The position numbers and the translations under genes were made by a program. Below are positions 46,524 to 54,835 of a stretch of 64,000 nucleotides of DNA, piece after piece. This stretch comes from Tenacibaculum maritimum NCIMB 2154 (GTDB lineage Bacteria > Bacteroidota > Bacteroidia > Flavobacteriales > Flavobacteriaceae), in the NCBI RefSeq assembly GCF_900119795.1, contig NZ_LT634361.1:3371972-3435971 (forward strand), written 5' to 3'. How positions within the stretch are numbered: the first letter of the stretch is position 1; the number at the start of each line of letters is the position of its first letter. Under the pieces are notes generated by a model that saw only the letters and a program-made list of their open reading frames with translations, was not told where the DNA came from and did no database searches.

Positions 46524-46979
46524 ATGAGAAATTTTATTACCTTCATTTTTTTTAGCATTTCTACTACATTTTTTGCACAACAATATGATTATTATACTAA
46601 AAATGGATTTGCTGCTGATGGCTTTGATGTTGTTTCTTATTTCGTTAGTAAAAAGCCTAGTGAAGGAAAAAATGAGTATCAAACAGTGCATAACGGTACT
46701 AAGTTTAAATTTTCATCTGCTAAAAACTTAGCATTATTTATAAAAGATCCTGAAGCTTATATACCTCAATATGGAGGGTATTGCGCTTATGCTGTTGCTG
46801 AAAAAAAAATTAAAATGTATGTTGATCCTGAAGCTTATGAAATAAGAGATGGTAAACTTTATTTATTTTACAGCTCTTGGTTGTCTGATAAATTAAAAAC
46901 TTGGCAAGAAGAAGATACAAAAAAACTACAACAAAAAGGAGACAAAAATTGGGCAGATATAAAATATAAAAGCGAATAA
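46524..46979 (+). CDS. Exported YHS domain protein
   Basis: 151 aa. A signal peptide (1-18, FFAQQ) is followed by a YHS-like domain: AADGFDVVSYFVSKKPSEG, HNGTKFKFSSAKNLALFIKDPEAYIPQYGGYCAYA. This domain is often linked to metal or metal-stress proteins. It is a single gene bounded by its own promoter and a strong terminator. The function is unknown. Confidence 0.85.
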   Translation: MRNFITFIFFSISTTFFAQQYDYYTKNGFAADGFDVVSYFVSKKPSEGKNEYQTVHNGTKFKFSSAKNLALFIKDPEAYIPQYGGYCAYAVAEKKIKMYVDPEAYEIRDGKLYLFYSSWLSDKLKTWQEEDTKKLQQKGDKNWADIKYKSE

Positions 46980-47002
46980 AAACACAAGTAATTATTACGC
47001 TA

Positions 47003-47050
47003 AAATAAACCAAAAAAGAAGCTTTTAAAAGCTTCTTTTTTGGTTTATTT
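47003..47050. terminator. 48-bp perfect palindrome, bidirectional terminator
   Basis: The 24-bp arms are exact complements. The centre AGAAGCTTTTAAAAGCTTCT is followed by T6, and mirrored A6 precedes it. It ends the YHS transcript and would also stop transcription from the right. Confidence 0.8.
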
Positions 47051-47393
47051 ACTTTTTTTAACAGCACTACTACCAACTATATAGTACAATATGCTCCACC
47101 TTCCTACCTAAAGCTCTTTTTATTATAAAAACAAGTGTATATACCCAATAGTTACGCTTTTAAATTTTGTTTAATTGAAGCATTCAATTAAATATATTGA
47201 GTACAAAAAATTAAGATTCACGAAACACAACCAAATTAATGAATCATATAAAGCAAATCCGTTTTTAATCCTTATTCAATGGTCTAAAATTGTAAAAGAA
47301 AATAAATCTAATATGGATATTATGCTAAATATTGGTCAAATAAAAAAGTGTTATTTGGAGTTTAATTCACTCTATAAGAAAGTATGGAAGATT

Positions 47394-47618
47394 TCCATTT
47401 CCTGTACAAGATTTTTAACACTCCTAAAAAAACTTGTACAAAGTTTTACATCCATTTCCTGTACAAGATTTTTAACACCCCTAAAAAAACTTGTACAAAA
47501 TTTTACATCCATTTCCTGTACAAGATTTTTAACGCCTCTAAAAAAACTTGTACAAAATTTTACATCCATTTCCTGTACAAGATTTTTAACACCTCTAAAA
47601 AAACTTGTACAAAGTTTA
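47394..47618. repeat. 57-bp tandem repeat array, four copies, each a hairpin
   Basis: Units start at 47401, 47458, 47515 and 47572, exactly 57 bp apart. Each contains TGTACAAG-ATTTTT then a 9-nt loop then AAAAAA-CTTGTACA, a long inverted repeat whose arms are fixed while the loop varies (CTCCT, CCCCT, CCTCT types). Because 57 is a multiple of three and the unit has few stops, frames stay open on both strands, but none looks coding. The rest of the 868-bp gap from 46980 to 47847 is AT-rich and featureless apart from the palindrome and the glpD promoter. Confidence 0.9.
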
Positions 47619-47815
47619 AACATAAAACAAAGGTTTCGACTCCTCTCCACCTGATAAAAAGGGCATGATTAAAACTCAATGGTGCAATAATAACGAGCAA
47701 CCATTGCATGCTTAAATAAAAATTATACAGTATATTTATTACTCACCAACAAACTAAGAATTACAAATCGTAAATAATTTTATGTATCTGGTTAAAAAAA
47801 ATAAACCTTTATGCT

Positions 47816-47823
47816 TATTTTTG
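47816..47823 (+). promoter_or_regulatory. -7 element of glpD
   Basis: TATTTTTG matches TAnnTTTG, 24 nt before the ATG at 47848. Confidence 0.6.
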
Positions 47824-47847
47824 TTGTTATTATATAAAAAATAATAT

Positions 47848-49500
47848 ATGCCTTTTTCTTTTTTTAACAGAACTAATATTTCTAAAGATTTACAATCTAC
47901 AGAATTTGATGTATTAATTATTGGTGGTGGAATTACTGGTGCAGGAATTGCTTTGGATGCTGCTTCCCGCGGAATGAAAGTCGCTTTAATTGAAAAAAAT
48001 GATTTTGCTTCTGGTACTAGTAGTAAATCTACTAAGTTAATTCATGGAGGTTTACGTTATTTAAAACAATTTGATTTTTGGCTGGTTAAAGAAGTAGGAA
48101 CAGAACGTGCTATTGTGCATAAGCTAGCTCCACATTTGGTTATTCCTGAAAAGATGATTTTACCTTTAATTGAAGGAGGAACCTATGGTTCTTGGCTAAC
48201 TTCTATTGGTTTAAAAGTATATGATGTACTAGCTTCTGTAGAAGGCGATGACAAACGCAAAATGCTTACTAAAAAAGAGAGTTTAGAAAAAGAGCCCTTG
48301 CTTCCAAAAAATATTTTAAATGGAGCTGGGTATTATGCTGAATACAGAACAGATGATGCTCGCTTAACCATTGAAGTGTTAAAAACAGCATTAAACTATG
48401 AAGCAAAAGCATTGAACTATGTAGAAGCTACAGAATTTCTTTATAAAGAGAATAGAGTAATTGGAGCAAAAGCTTTAGATACAATTACCAATGAATCTTT
48501 TGATATAAAAGCGAAGTATGTAGTAAATGCTGCTGGCCCTTGGGTAGATGAATTACGACAGCTAAATAATTCTAAAATAGGAAAGCGTTTGCACTTAACA
48601 AAAGGAGTTCATTTAGTAGTTGCTCATAAAAAATTACCTGTAAAACAATCCGTATATTTTGACATTCCTGATGGAAGAATGATGTTTGCTATTCCTCGTG
48701 GAAAAGTAACTTATTTTGGAACTACTGATACGAATTATCAACTCGATAAAAATAATGTAGTAACAGACTTAGTAGATGCTACTTATTTAATTTCTGCCGT
48801 AAACAATATGTTTCCAGATGTTCAATTATCTTTAGAGGATATTGAGTCTTCGTGGGCTGGTTTACGTCCTTTAATTCACGAAGAAGGAAAATCTGCTTCT
48901 GAACTATCTCGTAAAGATGAACTATTTGTATCAGACACTGAATTAATTTCTATCGCTGGAGGTAAATTAACAGGGTATCGTAAAATGGCAGAGCGTATTA
49001 TTGACGTAATTACTAAAAAATACAAACGCCGTTTTAACAAAGAATTTGATCCAATACAAACAGAGGATATCATTCTATCAGGGGGACCTTTTCAAAATTA
49101 TAAAGCTGTAAAAATTTATATTGATTTAATTTATAAAAATATAAAACACCACGGATTTACTAAAAAGGATGCCGAATATTTGGTATATAATTACGGAAAA
49201 CAAACAGATGTTATTTTAGATAAGTTTTTAGAAATACCTGGAGATAACCAAGAAGAAAAATTACTAAAAGCAGAGTTAAACTTTACTATAAACCATGAAA
49301 TGGTATGTACTCCTGTTGACTTTTTTATGCGTCGTACAGGACGTTTATTTTTTGACAAGCCAAGTGTAGATATATATAAAATCATGATTTTAAAAGAGTT
49401 TAAAAAGAGTTTTAACTGGTCTGATGAAGTTACTTTAAAACATCAAAAAGAATTAGATGAAAAATTAAATTCAGCTATTTCATTTACTGAATTTGCATAA
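47848..49500 (+). CDS. glpD: Glycerol-3-phosphate dehydrogenase, FAD-dependent
   Basis: 550 aa. FAD-binding FDVLIIGGGITGAGIALDAASRGMKVALIE, then FASGTSSKSTKLIHGGLRYL, the GlpD family signature, and AGPWVDELRQL. Later come YFGTTDTNY, SSWAGLRPLI and SIAGGKLTGYRKMAE. It oxidises glycerol 3-phosphate to dihydroxyacetone phosphate and feeds electrons to quinones at the inner membrane. It works with GlpK (15.9 kb) in glycerol use. It is a single gene with its own promoter. Confidence 0.96.
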   Translation: MPFSFFNRTNISKDLQSTEFDVLIIGGGITGAGIALDAASRGMKVALIEKNDFASGTSSKSTKLIHGGLRYLKQFDFWLVKEVGTERAIVHKLAPHLVIPEKMILPLIEGGTYGSWLTSIGLKVYDVLASVEGDDKRKMLTKKESLEKEPLLPKNILNGAGYYAEYRTDDARLTIEVLKTALNYEAKALNYVEATEFLYKENRVIGAKALDTITNESFDIKAKYVVNAAGPWVDELRQLNNSKIGKRLHLTKGVHLVVAHKKLPVKQSVYFDIPDGRMMFAIPRGKVTYFGTTDTNYQLDKNNVVTDLVDATYLISAVNNMFPDVQLSLEDIESSWAGLRPLIHEEGKSASELSRKDELFVSDTELISIAGGKLTGYRKMAERIIDVITKKYKRRFNKEFDPIQTEDIILSGGPFQNYKAVKIYIDLIYKNIKHHGFTKKDAEYLVYNYGKQTDVILDKFLEIPGDNQEEKLLKAELNFTINHEMVCTPVDFFMRRTGRLFFDKPSVDIYKIMILKEFKKSFNWSDEVTLKHQKELDEKLNSAISFTEFA

Positions 49501-49529
49501 GTATTTTAAATTCAATAAAAAATACTGCT

Positions 49530-49606
49530 GAAGTGATTTAAACTTTTTTAGCAGCAGTAAAATTTACTAATCTTTACTTAAATTTCAAAAAAGTAAATGA
49601 GTTCAA
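49530..49606. repeat. Partial copy of the inverted-repeat element family
   Basis: The left arm GAAGTGATTTAAACTTTTT at 49530-49548 nearly matches the arms at 37131 and 43449. The right end is diverged (AAAAAAGTAAATGAGTTC at 49587-49604). An inner CTGCT/AGCAG pair flanks the left arm. Confidence 0.5.
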
Positions 49607-49617
49607 TTAGAAAATAA

Positions 49618-49625
49618 TATTTTTG
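49618..49625 (+). promoter_or_regulatory. -7 element upstream of the 49695 gene
   Basis: TATTTTTG matches TAnnTTTG. AAAAAAG starts 31 nt upstream, much as at purD (33 nt). The leader to the ATG would be about 65 nt. Confidence 0.45.
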
Positions 49626-49694
49626 TATTTTTAGATATAGATTTTGTCAAAAACCCCTTAACAAATTTTATAATTAATATTTTATTTCCCCTAA

Positions 49695-50033
49695 ATGAAT
49701 AAAAAAAATAGTTTTTCGTTTATACTGTTGGTACTTGCCCTTTTACTTACCGCGAATTCATACACTCAAGAAAAAGAAAATCAAGTTACTGCTACCTATA
49801 TAGGAATAGATGAAATGTTAAAAACATTTATTTTCTTTAGTGAAGAAAGAAGAAAACTTTCCTTCTTTAATGTAGAAGATAGCGTTGAAATTGATTTGGA
49901 AAATGAAAAAAATGCAAATAAAAAATACCTTGTTACTTGGGTAATGAAAACCGTTCACTTTTATGATTCAAATGGAGATTTAGCAAATAGTGAAAATGCT
50001 AGAGTAATTACAGGCTTAAAAGAAGTACCATAA
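49695..50033 (+). CDS. Small exported protein of unknown function
   Basis: 112 aa. Residues 1-24 form a signal peptide (SFILLVLALLLTANSYTQ). The mature part is about 88 residues, acidic in the middle (VEDSVEIDLENEKNANKK), with alternating strands such as YLVTWVMKTVHFYDSNG and ARVITGLKEV. I do not recognise a family. It ends 3 bp from the convergent MFS gene. It looks real: signal peptide, promoter and an AT-rich bias like its neighbours. Confidence 0.7.
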   Translation: MNKKNSFSFILLVLALLLTANSYTQEKENQVTATYIGIDEMLKTFIFFSEERRKLSFFNVEDSVEIDLENEKNANKKYLVTWVMKTVHFYDSNGDLANSENARVITGLKEVP

Positions 50034-50036
50034 TTG

Positions 50037-51302
50037 TTACTCTTTTTCGTGTTCTTCAATATCCTTTGTTAAATCTAATTTCCTAAATGAAGGAGAAATA
50101 ATGCCTGTTGTTACCACTGTAATCAAAGTCATTGTTCCACCAAAAACAACAGCAGTAGCTGTTCCCATTAATTTGGCTGTTAAACCACTTTCAAAAGCTC
50201 CTAATTCATTAGAAGATCCTACAAACATTGAATTTACAGAAGCAACGCGCCCTCTCATATGATCTGGTGTTTTTAATTGTAAAATAGTTTGCCTTATTAC
50301 CATTGAAATTCCATCAGTAACACCACTAAAAAATAACGCCATTAACGATATCCAAAAAACAGTAGAAAGCCCAAAAACAATAATACAAAGTCCAAACCCA
50401 AAAATAGCCGTTAACAATTTTAATCCAGCTTTTTTACTAATAGGCACATAAGCAGTAATCAACATTGTTAAAAAAGCCCCTATAGCTGGTGCCGCCCTCA
50501 ATGCACCAAAGCCTTCAGGTCCTACTTTTAAAATATCTTGTGCAAAAACAGGCAATAAAGCTACTGCTCCACCAAATAATACAGAAATCATATCCAAAGT
50601 TAAGGCTACTAAAACTGCTTTTGTTTTATATACAAACTGCACTCCCTCTTTTAAGCTTTGCATTACTGGCTCACCTATCTTAGGGTTTAAGATAGGTTTT
50701 TTAGATATTCCAAAAACAAATAATAATGATAAAAGTACCAGCGAAAAAACAATACATAAAGACCAATGAACACCTATCCAATGAATTGAAAAACCAGCAA
50801 AGGCAGGTCCTAAAACGGATGCTATTTGCCAAGTAGAGCTACTCCAAGTAGCTGCGTTTGGGTATATTTTCTTAGGAACAATTAAAGCTATTAATGAAAA
50901 AATTGTTGGACCAAAGAAAGATCGTAAAAACCCACCAAAAAAAACCAATACATATATACAATATAAGATAGTACTCTTCTCCCAATAGTTAACTGTATTT
51001 GGCAAAGTAAGGAAAAATAATCCCAAACTAATTAATGAAAAAGCAGCAGTACATATTGCTAATAAATTCCTTTTTTCTCGTTGATCAACAATATGCCCTG
51101 CAAACAAAGCCATAGCTACTGCCGGAATAACCTCCATCAAACCAATAATACCTAATGATAGAGGATCTTTAGTTATTGTATAAACCTGCCATTCTATGAT
51201 TATAAATTGCATAGACCAACCAAAAACAAGTAAAAATCGAACCAATAAAAAAATATTAAATTCTTTAAATCTTAATGCTGCATAAGGATCTTTTTTAGCC
51301 AT
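50037..51302 (-). CDS. MFS transporter, EntS-like (MFS_3)
   Basis: 421 aa, 12 predicted helices. GLMEVIPAVAMALFAGHIVDQREKRNLL contains the MFS loop 2-3 motif, and IRQTILQLKTPDHMRGRVASVNSMFVG is typical of the EntS/MFS_3 exporters. It likely pumps out a small compound such as a siderophore or drug. It lies 5 bp after the ACT-domain gene and shares its promoter. Confidence 0.88.
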   Translation of the reverse strand: MAKKDPYAALRFKEFNIFLLVRFLLVFGWSMQFIIIEWQVYTITKDPLSLGIIGLMEVIPAVAMALFAGHIVDQREKRNLLAICTAAFSLISLGLFFLTLPNTVNYWEKSTILYCIYVLVFFGGFLRSFFGPTIFSLIALIVPKKIYPNAATWSSSTWQIASVLGPAFAGFSIHWIGVHWSLCIVFSLVLLSLLFVFGISKKPILNPKIGEPVMQSLKEGVQFVYKTKAVLVALTLDMISVLFGGAVALLPVFAQDILKVGPEGFGALRAAPAIGAFLTMLITAYVPISKKAGLKLLTAIFGFGLCIIVFGLSTVFWISLMALFFSGVTDGISMVIRQTILQLKTPDHMRGRVASVNSMFVGSSNELGAFESGLTAKLMGTATAVVFGGTMTLITVVTTGIISPSFRKLDLTKDIEEHEKE

Positions 51303-51307
51303 AATTA

Positions 51308-51967
51308 TTAATTCAATTTCATATCCATTAAAATGGAAAATGTTTCATTTACATCTTTATCTTTTACTACAATTGTCATTTCATTTGTAGTAGATATTAC
51401 TTCTTGCACTGGTATATTCGCCCAAGCTAGTTGTTTTAGTATAAAATAATAAATACCCGATTGCTCCAAATTTTCTTTTGGTAACTTTATGGTAATGGAT
51501 GCTAAATTTACAACACTATTAATCAATACCTCTTTCTTAAAAATTTCTTGCACATAAGGTTGTAAATTTTTACTCGTAACAATATTAGTTTCAAAGATAC
51601 CTTGAGAAACTGTTAAGAAATAGTCGTTGCTATCAGCAGATTTACTCAAAATTTTTGCAATCTCTTTTAATAGAGATGTGGTATTTTTAAAAGTAAAATC
51701 ACATAAATCTGATCGTACTATTACATCACCTAAATCCAAAGCAAGTTTCTTTATATTTTTACGAATTCTCAATTCATTTGCTGGTGATAGTCTATTAATA
51801 GCCATCATTACAGCTCCTATTTTCACTTCTTTTTTTAATAATAAAGAAACTTCTGGTAAAATTACACGTGCTAATGATGATACGTTTATTAATTTTTCAT
51901 GTAAAGCCTCCTCTATAAATGGCGTTTTCCTAATGGTTATCTCTACTGCTTCTTGTATTGTTTTCAT
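51308..51967 (-). CDS. ACT-domain protein related to aspartokinase regulatory region
   Basis: 219 aa. The N-terminal 85 residues are helical (IQEAVEITIRKTPFIEEAL, SLARVILPEVSLLLKKEVKIGAVMMAINRL), helix-turn-helix-like in character. Residues about 90-219 look like two ACT domains (SDLCDFTFKNTTSLLKEIAKIL; YYFILKQLAWANIPVQEVISTTNEMTIVVKD). There is no kinase domain. It is divergent from lysC, so it may sense an amino acid and affect lysC or the MFS pump (inference). Confidence 0.7.
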   Translation of the reverse strand: MKTIQEAVEITIRKTPFIEEALHEKLINVSSLARVILPEVSLLLKKEVKIGAVMMAINRLSPANELRIRKNIKKLALDLGDVIVRSDLCDFTFKNTTSLLKEIAKILSKSADSNDYFLTVSQGIFETNIVTSKNLQPYVQEIFKKEVLINSVVNLASITIKLPKENLEQSGIYYFILKQLAWANIPVQEVISTTNEMTIVVKDKDVNETFSILMDMKLN

Positions 51968-52001
51968 TTATGTTTAATTTCAAACATGATGTAATAAAAA
52001 A

Positions 52002-52009
52002 CAAAAATA
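52002..52009 (-). promoter_or_regulatory. -7 element of the ACT-domain/MFS operon
   Basis: The minus strand reads TATTTTTG, matching TAnnTTTG, 35 nt before the ATG. Confidence 0.55.
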
Positions 52010-52086
52010 TCAAATAAAAACTAACAACTTAAAATAAATTAATTTTTTATTTAGCAAAAAATTAATAAAAAAAATAATTTTTAATG

Positions 52087-52094
52087 TATATTTG
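52087..52094 (+). promoter_or_regulatory. -7 element of the structured RNA before lysC
   Basis: TATATTTG, followed by C, matches TAnnTTTG. The next feature on this strand is a structured RNA ending in a terminator. Confidence 0.6.
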
Positions 52095-52099
52095 CATCT

Positions 52100-52254
52100 C
52101 GTAAACGATTCCTATCTGAAAAGAAGGAAAGTATATATTATTTTTATAGAAGCGATTGTTCGTGGGTTTACTTTACTGAGTTTTGGACGATTTTTGAAGG
52201 GGTTTGTTCCTTAACAAAGTAAAAACTTTAAAACTCACCTTTCGCTTCTTTTTT
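52100..52254 (+). ncRNA. Structured RNA between the -7 element and lysC
   Basis: About 155 nt. A small 5' hairpin (TTCCTATCT/AGAAGGAA) is followed by a long irregular stem: AGAAGCGA (52148-52155) pairs with TCGCTTCT (52242-52249), inside it GTGGGTTT pairs with AAACTCAC, and inside that TTACTTT pairs with AAAGTAA. Five T after 52249 give a terminator. It could be a free small RNA, 6S-like in shape, or an attenuator leader for lysC. It does not match the lysine riboswitch as I know it. The 99 bp on to lysC may hold a second promoter. Confidence 0.6.
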
Positions 52255-52353
52255 GTTTGATATTTAACTCTCCCACTTAAAACCGTATAATTATTTTATA
52301 AAATTGGTCGAATTAAAAATAGGCTGTTCTTTTGTTTTAAAATTAATAATTAA

Positions 52354-53685
52354 ATGATTGTTTTAAAATTTGGAGGAACCTCCGTAGGTACATCTAAAAG
52401 TATAAAAGAAGTAGTTCGTATCATCACAGAATACCATCCTTCTCAGCCAAAAATTGTAGTATTATCTGCCGTTTCGGGTACTACAAATTCTTTATTAGAA
52501 ATTAGTCAATTAATTCTTCAAAATAAAAAAGAAGAGGCTTTACTTAAAATTCATAATTTACAAAAGCAGTATGATAGTTTAATTAAAGGACTATTTTCGG
52601 TTGAAAAATACATATCAAAAGCACAATTATGTAGTCAATCTATATTCACTACATTACAAAATATAGCTACTAATTATAATGATGCTGAAAAAATGATTGT
52701 TGCGCAGGGTGAAATTTTATCTACCCATCTTATACATATTTACTTAGAAGAGCAACAAATAAATGCTACGCTAATTTCTGCTTTAAATTTTATGAGCATC
52801 AACGCTAATAATGAACCTGAAATTAGCACTATTAGTAAAAATATAAAACCCATTCTTGCTCAAAGTCCCAACCAAAACATCTTTCTTACCCAAGGATATA
52901 TTTGTAAAGATACAAATGGAGCAATAGCTAACCTACAACGCGGTGGAAGTGATTATACAGCTTCTCTAATTGGTGCCGCTATTGAAGCAGAAGAAATTCA
53001 AATTTGGACGGACATCAATGGAATGCATAATAACGATCCTCGTTATGTAGAAAATACTTTTTCTATTGATGAAATCTCTTTTGATGAAGCTGCTGAACTT
53101 GCTTATTTTGGCGCAAAAATTTTACATCCGCAAAGTTTAATCCCTGCCAAAGAAAAAAACATTCCTGTTCTATTAAAAAACACATTTAATCCTCTTCAAA
53201 AAGGAACCATTATTAAAAATAAAGCAGCTACCAATGGAATTACAGCAATTGCAGCAAAAGATGGAATTGTGGCTATTAAAATAAAATCTTATAGAATGTT
53301 ACTTGCTTATGGGTTTCTTAAAAAGGTTTTTGAAATATTTGAGAAATATAAGACTCCTATAGATATGATTACTACTTCAGAAGTTGCTGTATCTTTAACA
53401 ATAGACGATACCTCTTATCTTACAGAAATTAGAGCAGCATTAGAAACTTATGGAAAAGTAGAAATAGATAGCTCATTGAGTATTATTTGCGTTGCTGGAA
53501 ACTTTTCTCAAAATACTGAAGGTTTGAGTGCTAAAGTATTTGACTGTCTTAAAAATATTCCTGTAAGAATGATTTCTTATGGCGGAAGTAATTACAATAC
53601 ATCATTGCTTGTTAAAACAACTGATAAAATGGAAGCCTTAAATGCTTTAAATGAAGGTTTATTTACAGAAAACCTAACAGTATAA
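52354..53685 (+). CDS. lysC: Aspartate kinase, monofunctional
   Basis: 443 aa. VLKFGGTSVGTSKSI at the N-terminus, LQRGGSDYTASLIGAAI, IWTDINGMHNNDPRYV and FDEAAELAYFGAKILHPQ are aspartokinase signatures. Two ACT domains fill about 300-443 (YKTPIDMITTSEVAVSLTID; VRMISYGGSNYNTSLLV), so feedback control is expected. It starts the lysine/threonine/methionine pathway. No homoserine dehydrogenase domain is fused. Confidence 0.95.
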   Translation: MIVLKFGGTSVGTSKSIKEVVRIITEYHPSQPKIVVLSAVSGTTNSLLEISQLILQNKKEEALLKIHNLQKQYDSLIKGLFSVEKYISKAQLCSQSIFTTLQNIATNYNDAEKMIVAQGEILSTHLIHIYLEEQQINATLISALNFMSINANNEPEISTISKNIKPILAQSPNQNIFLTQGYICKDTNGAIANLQRGGSDYTASLIGAAIEAEEIQIWTDINGMHNNDPRYVENTFSIDEISFDEAAELAYFGAKILHPQSLIPAKEKNIPVLLKNTFNPLQKGTIIKNKAATNGITAIAAKDGIVAIKIKSYRMLLAYGFLKKVFEIFEKYKTPIDMITTSEVAVSLTIDDTSYLTEIRAALETYGKVEIDSSLSIICVAGNFSQNTEGLSAKVFDCLKNIPVRMISYGGSNYNTSLLVKTTDKMEALNALNEGLFTENLTV

Positions 53686-53701
53686 AAACGCATTACAAAA
53701 T

Positions 53702-53731
53702 CAATCGAACTTGCATACACAAGTTCGATTG
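53702..53731. terminator. Inverted repeat between convergent lysC and gpsA
   Basis: CAATCGAACTTG-CATACA-CAAGTTCGATTG is a perfect 12-bp stem. There is no T-run, so it is a weak terminator candidate or another structural site. Confidence 0.45.
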
Positions 53732-53744
53732 TGATTACCATATA

Positions 53745-54740
53745 CTAATTTAATTTATTTGTAAGTTTTAAAAACTCCTCTTTTGCCTCTTTCTTACCAT
53801 ATAAAATATGGTAAACGGCATCTATAATAGGCGTTTTTGCTCCATTTTCTTCTTTAATTTCATAAGCACTTTTGCTAGCATAATATCCTTCTGCAACCAT
53901 ACTCATTTCAAGCATTGCTGACTTAACGGTATATCCTTTACCTATCATGTTTCCAAACATTCTATTTCTACTAAAAATAGAATATCCTGTTACTAATAAA
54001 TCACCTAAATAAGCTGAATTATTAATATTTCGCTTCATTTTATGAATTTTTTTAATGAAGCGCTTCATTTCTCTAATTCCATTGCTCATAAGTACCGCTT
54101 GAAAATTATCACCATATCCTAAACCATGAGCAATTCCTGCGGCTATAGCGTAAATATTTTTTAACATTGCAGCATACTCTGTACCTATAATGTCATCTGA
54201 TATTTTTGTTTTTATATAGCGTCCTGAAATATATTTACTCAAATCTTCTGCTTTTCGTTCATCTTGACAAGCTAGTGTTAAATACGATAAACGTTCCATA
54301 GCAACCTCTTCTGCATGGCAAGGCCCAGTAATAACTCCTATATTTTTAAAAGGAACTTTATGAATTTCATGAAAATGCTCTCCAACAATAAGACCTGTTT
54401 CAGGAACGATTCCTTTAATAGCTGAAAAAATAATTTTATCCTTTAATGAAATGGTTAATTTTTCTAATTCTGCTTTTAAAAAAGCAGATGGAATTGCAAA
54501 TATTAGTACTTCATAATTCTCCACAATACTATTAATATCATCTGATAAATCTAACTGCTCAGGGTGTAACTCCGCAGAACTTAAATAATTAGGATTATGT
54601 TTATTACGTTTAATGTGTTCTATAGCATATATACTTCGCATATACCAACCAACTGTTGCTATATTTTCTGATAACATTTTGACAATAGCGGTTGCCCAAC
54701 TTCCTCCTCCTAACACTGCTATTTTTACTTGATTATTCAT
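53745..54740 (-). CDS. gpsA: Glycerol-3-phosphate dehydrogenase, NAD(P)-dependent
   Basis: 331 aa. VLGGGSWATAIVKML is the GxGxWxT nucleotide-binding motif. IFAIPSAFL, SAIKGI (catalytic-type Lys), GPCHAEEV, GTEYAAMLKNIYAIAAGIAHGLGYGDN (Lys and Asn of the active site) and VAEGYYASKSAYE are family-typical. It makes glycerol 3-phosphate for phospholipids, the reverse direction to GlpD. It converges with lysC. Confidence 0.96.
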   Translation of the reverse strand: MNNQVKIAVLGGGSWATAIVKMLSENIATVGWYMRSIYAIEHIKRNKHNPNYLSSAELHPEQLDLSDDINSIVENYEVLIFAIPSAFLKAELEKLTISLKDKIIFSAIKGIVPETGLIVGEHFHEIHKVPFKNIGVITGPCHAEEVAMERLSYLTLACQDERKAEDLSKYISGRYIKTKISDDIIGTEYAAMLKNIYAIAAGIAHGLGYGDNFQAVLMSNGIREMKRFIKKIHKMKRNINNSAYLGDLLVTGYSIFSRNRMFGNMIGKGYTVKSAMLEMSMVAEGYYASKSAYEIKEENGAKTPIIDAVYHILYGKKEAKEEFLKLTNKLN

Positions 54741-54807
54741 TTTGTTTGGTTTTATAGGGCGAAATTAAGAAATCTTAGAATGAACGCCTAAACCATCTGT
54801 TAATTAT

Positions 54808-54815
54808 TATATTTG
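54808..54815 (+). promoter_or_regulatory. -7 element of the flippase-dut operon
   Basis: TATATTTG followed by C matches TAnnTTTG. It supports the TTG start at 54836, about 15 nt after the probable transcription start. Confidence 0.65.
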
Positions 54816-54835
54816 CTCTACTTAAAATTACTCTA

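Noticed and set aside
47394..47618. CRISPR array
   Set aside because: The units are contiguous 57-bp tandem repeats without unique spacers, and no cas genes are present.
47175..47668. Overlapping ORFs of 92-159 aa with 19-residue repeats (ISCTRFLTPLKK..., FCTSFFRGVKNLVQ...) on both strands
   Set aside because: They arise because the 57-bp hairpin repeat keeps several frames open at once. There is no promoter, start context or recognisable domain, and the loop variation does not look like coding constraint.
52100..52254. Lysine riboswitch upstream of lysC
   Set aside because: The conserved core and five-helix junction expected of that riboswitch are not visible; only a nested long stem and a small hairpin are seen.
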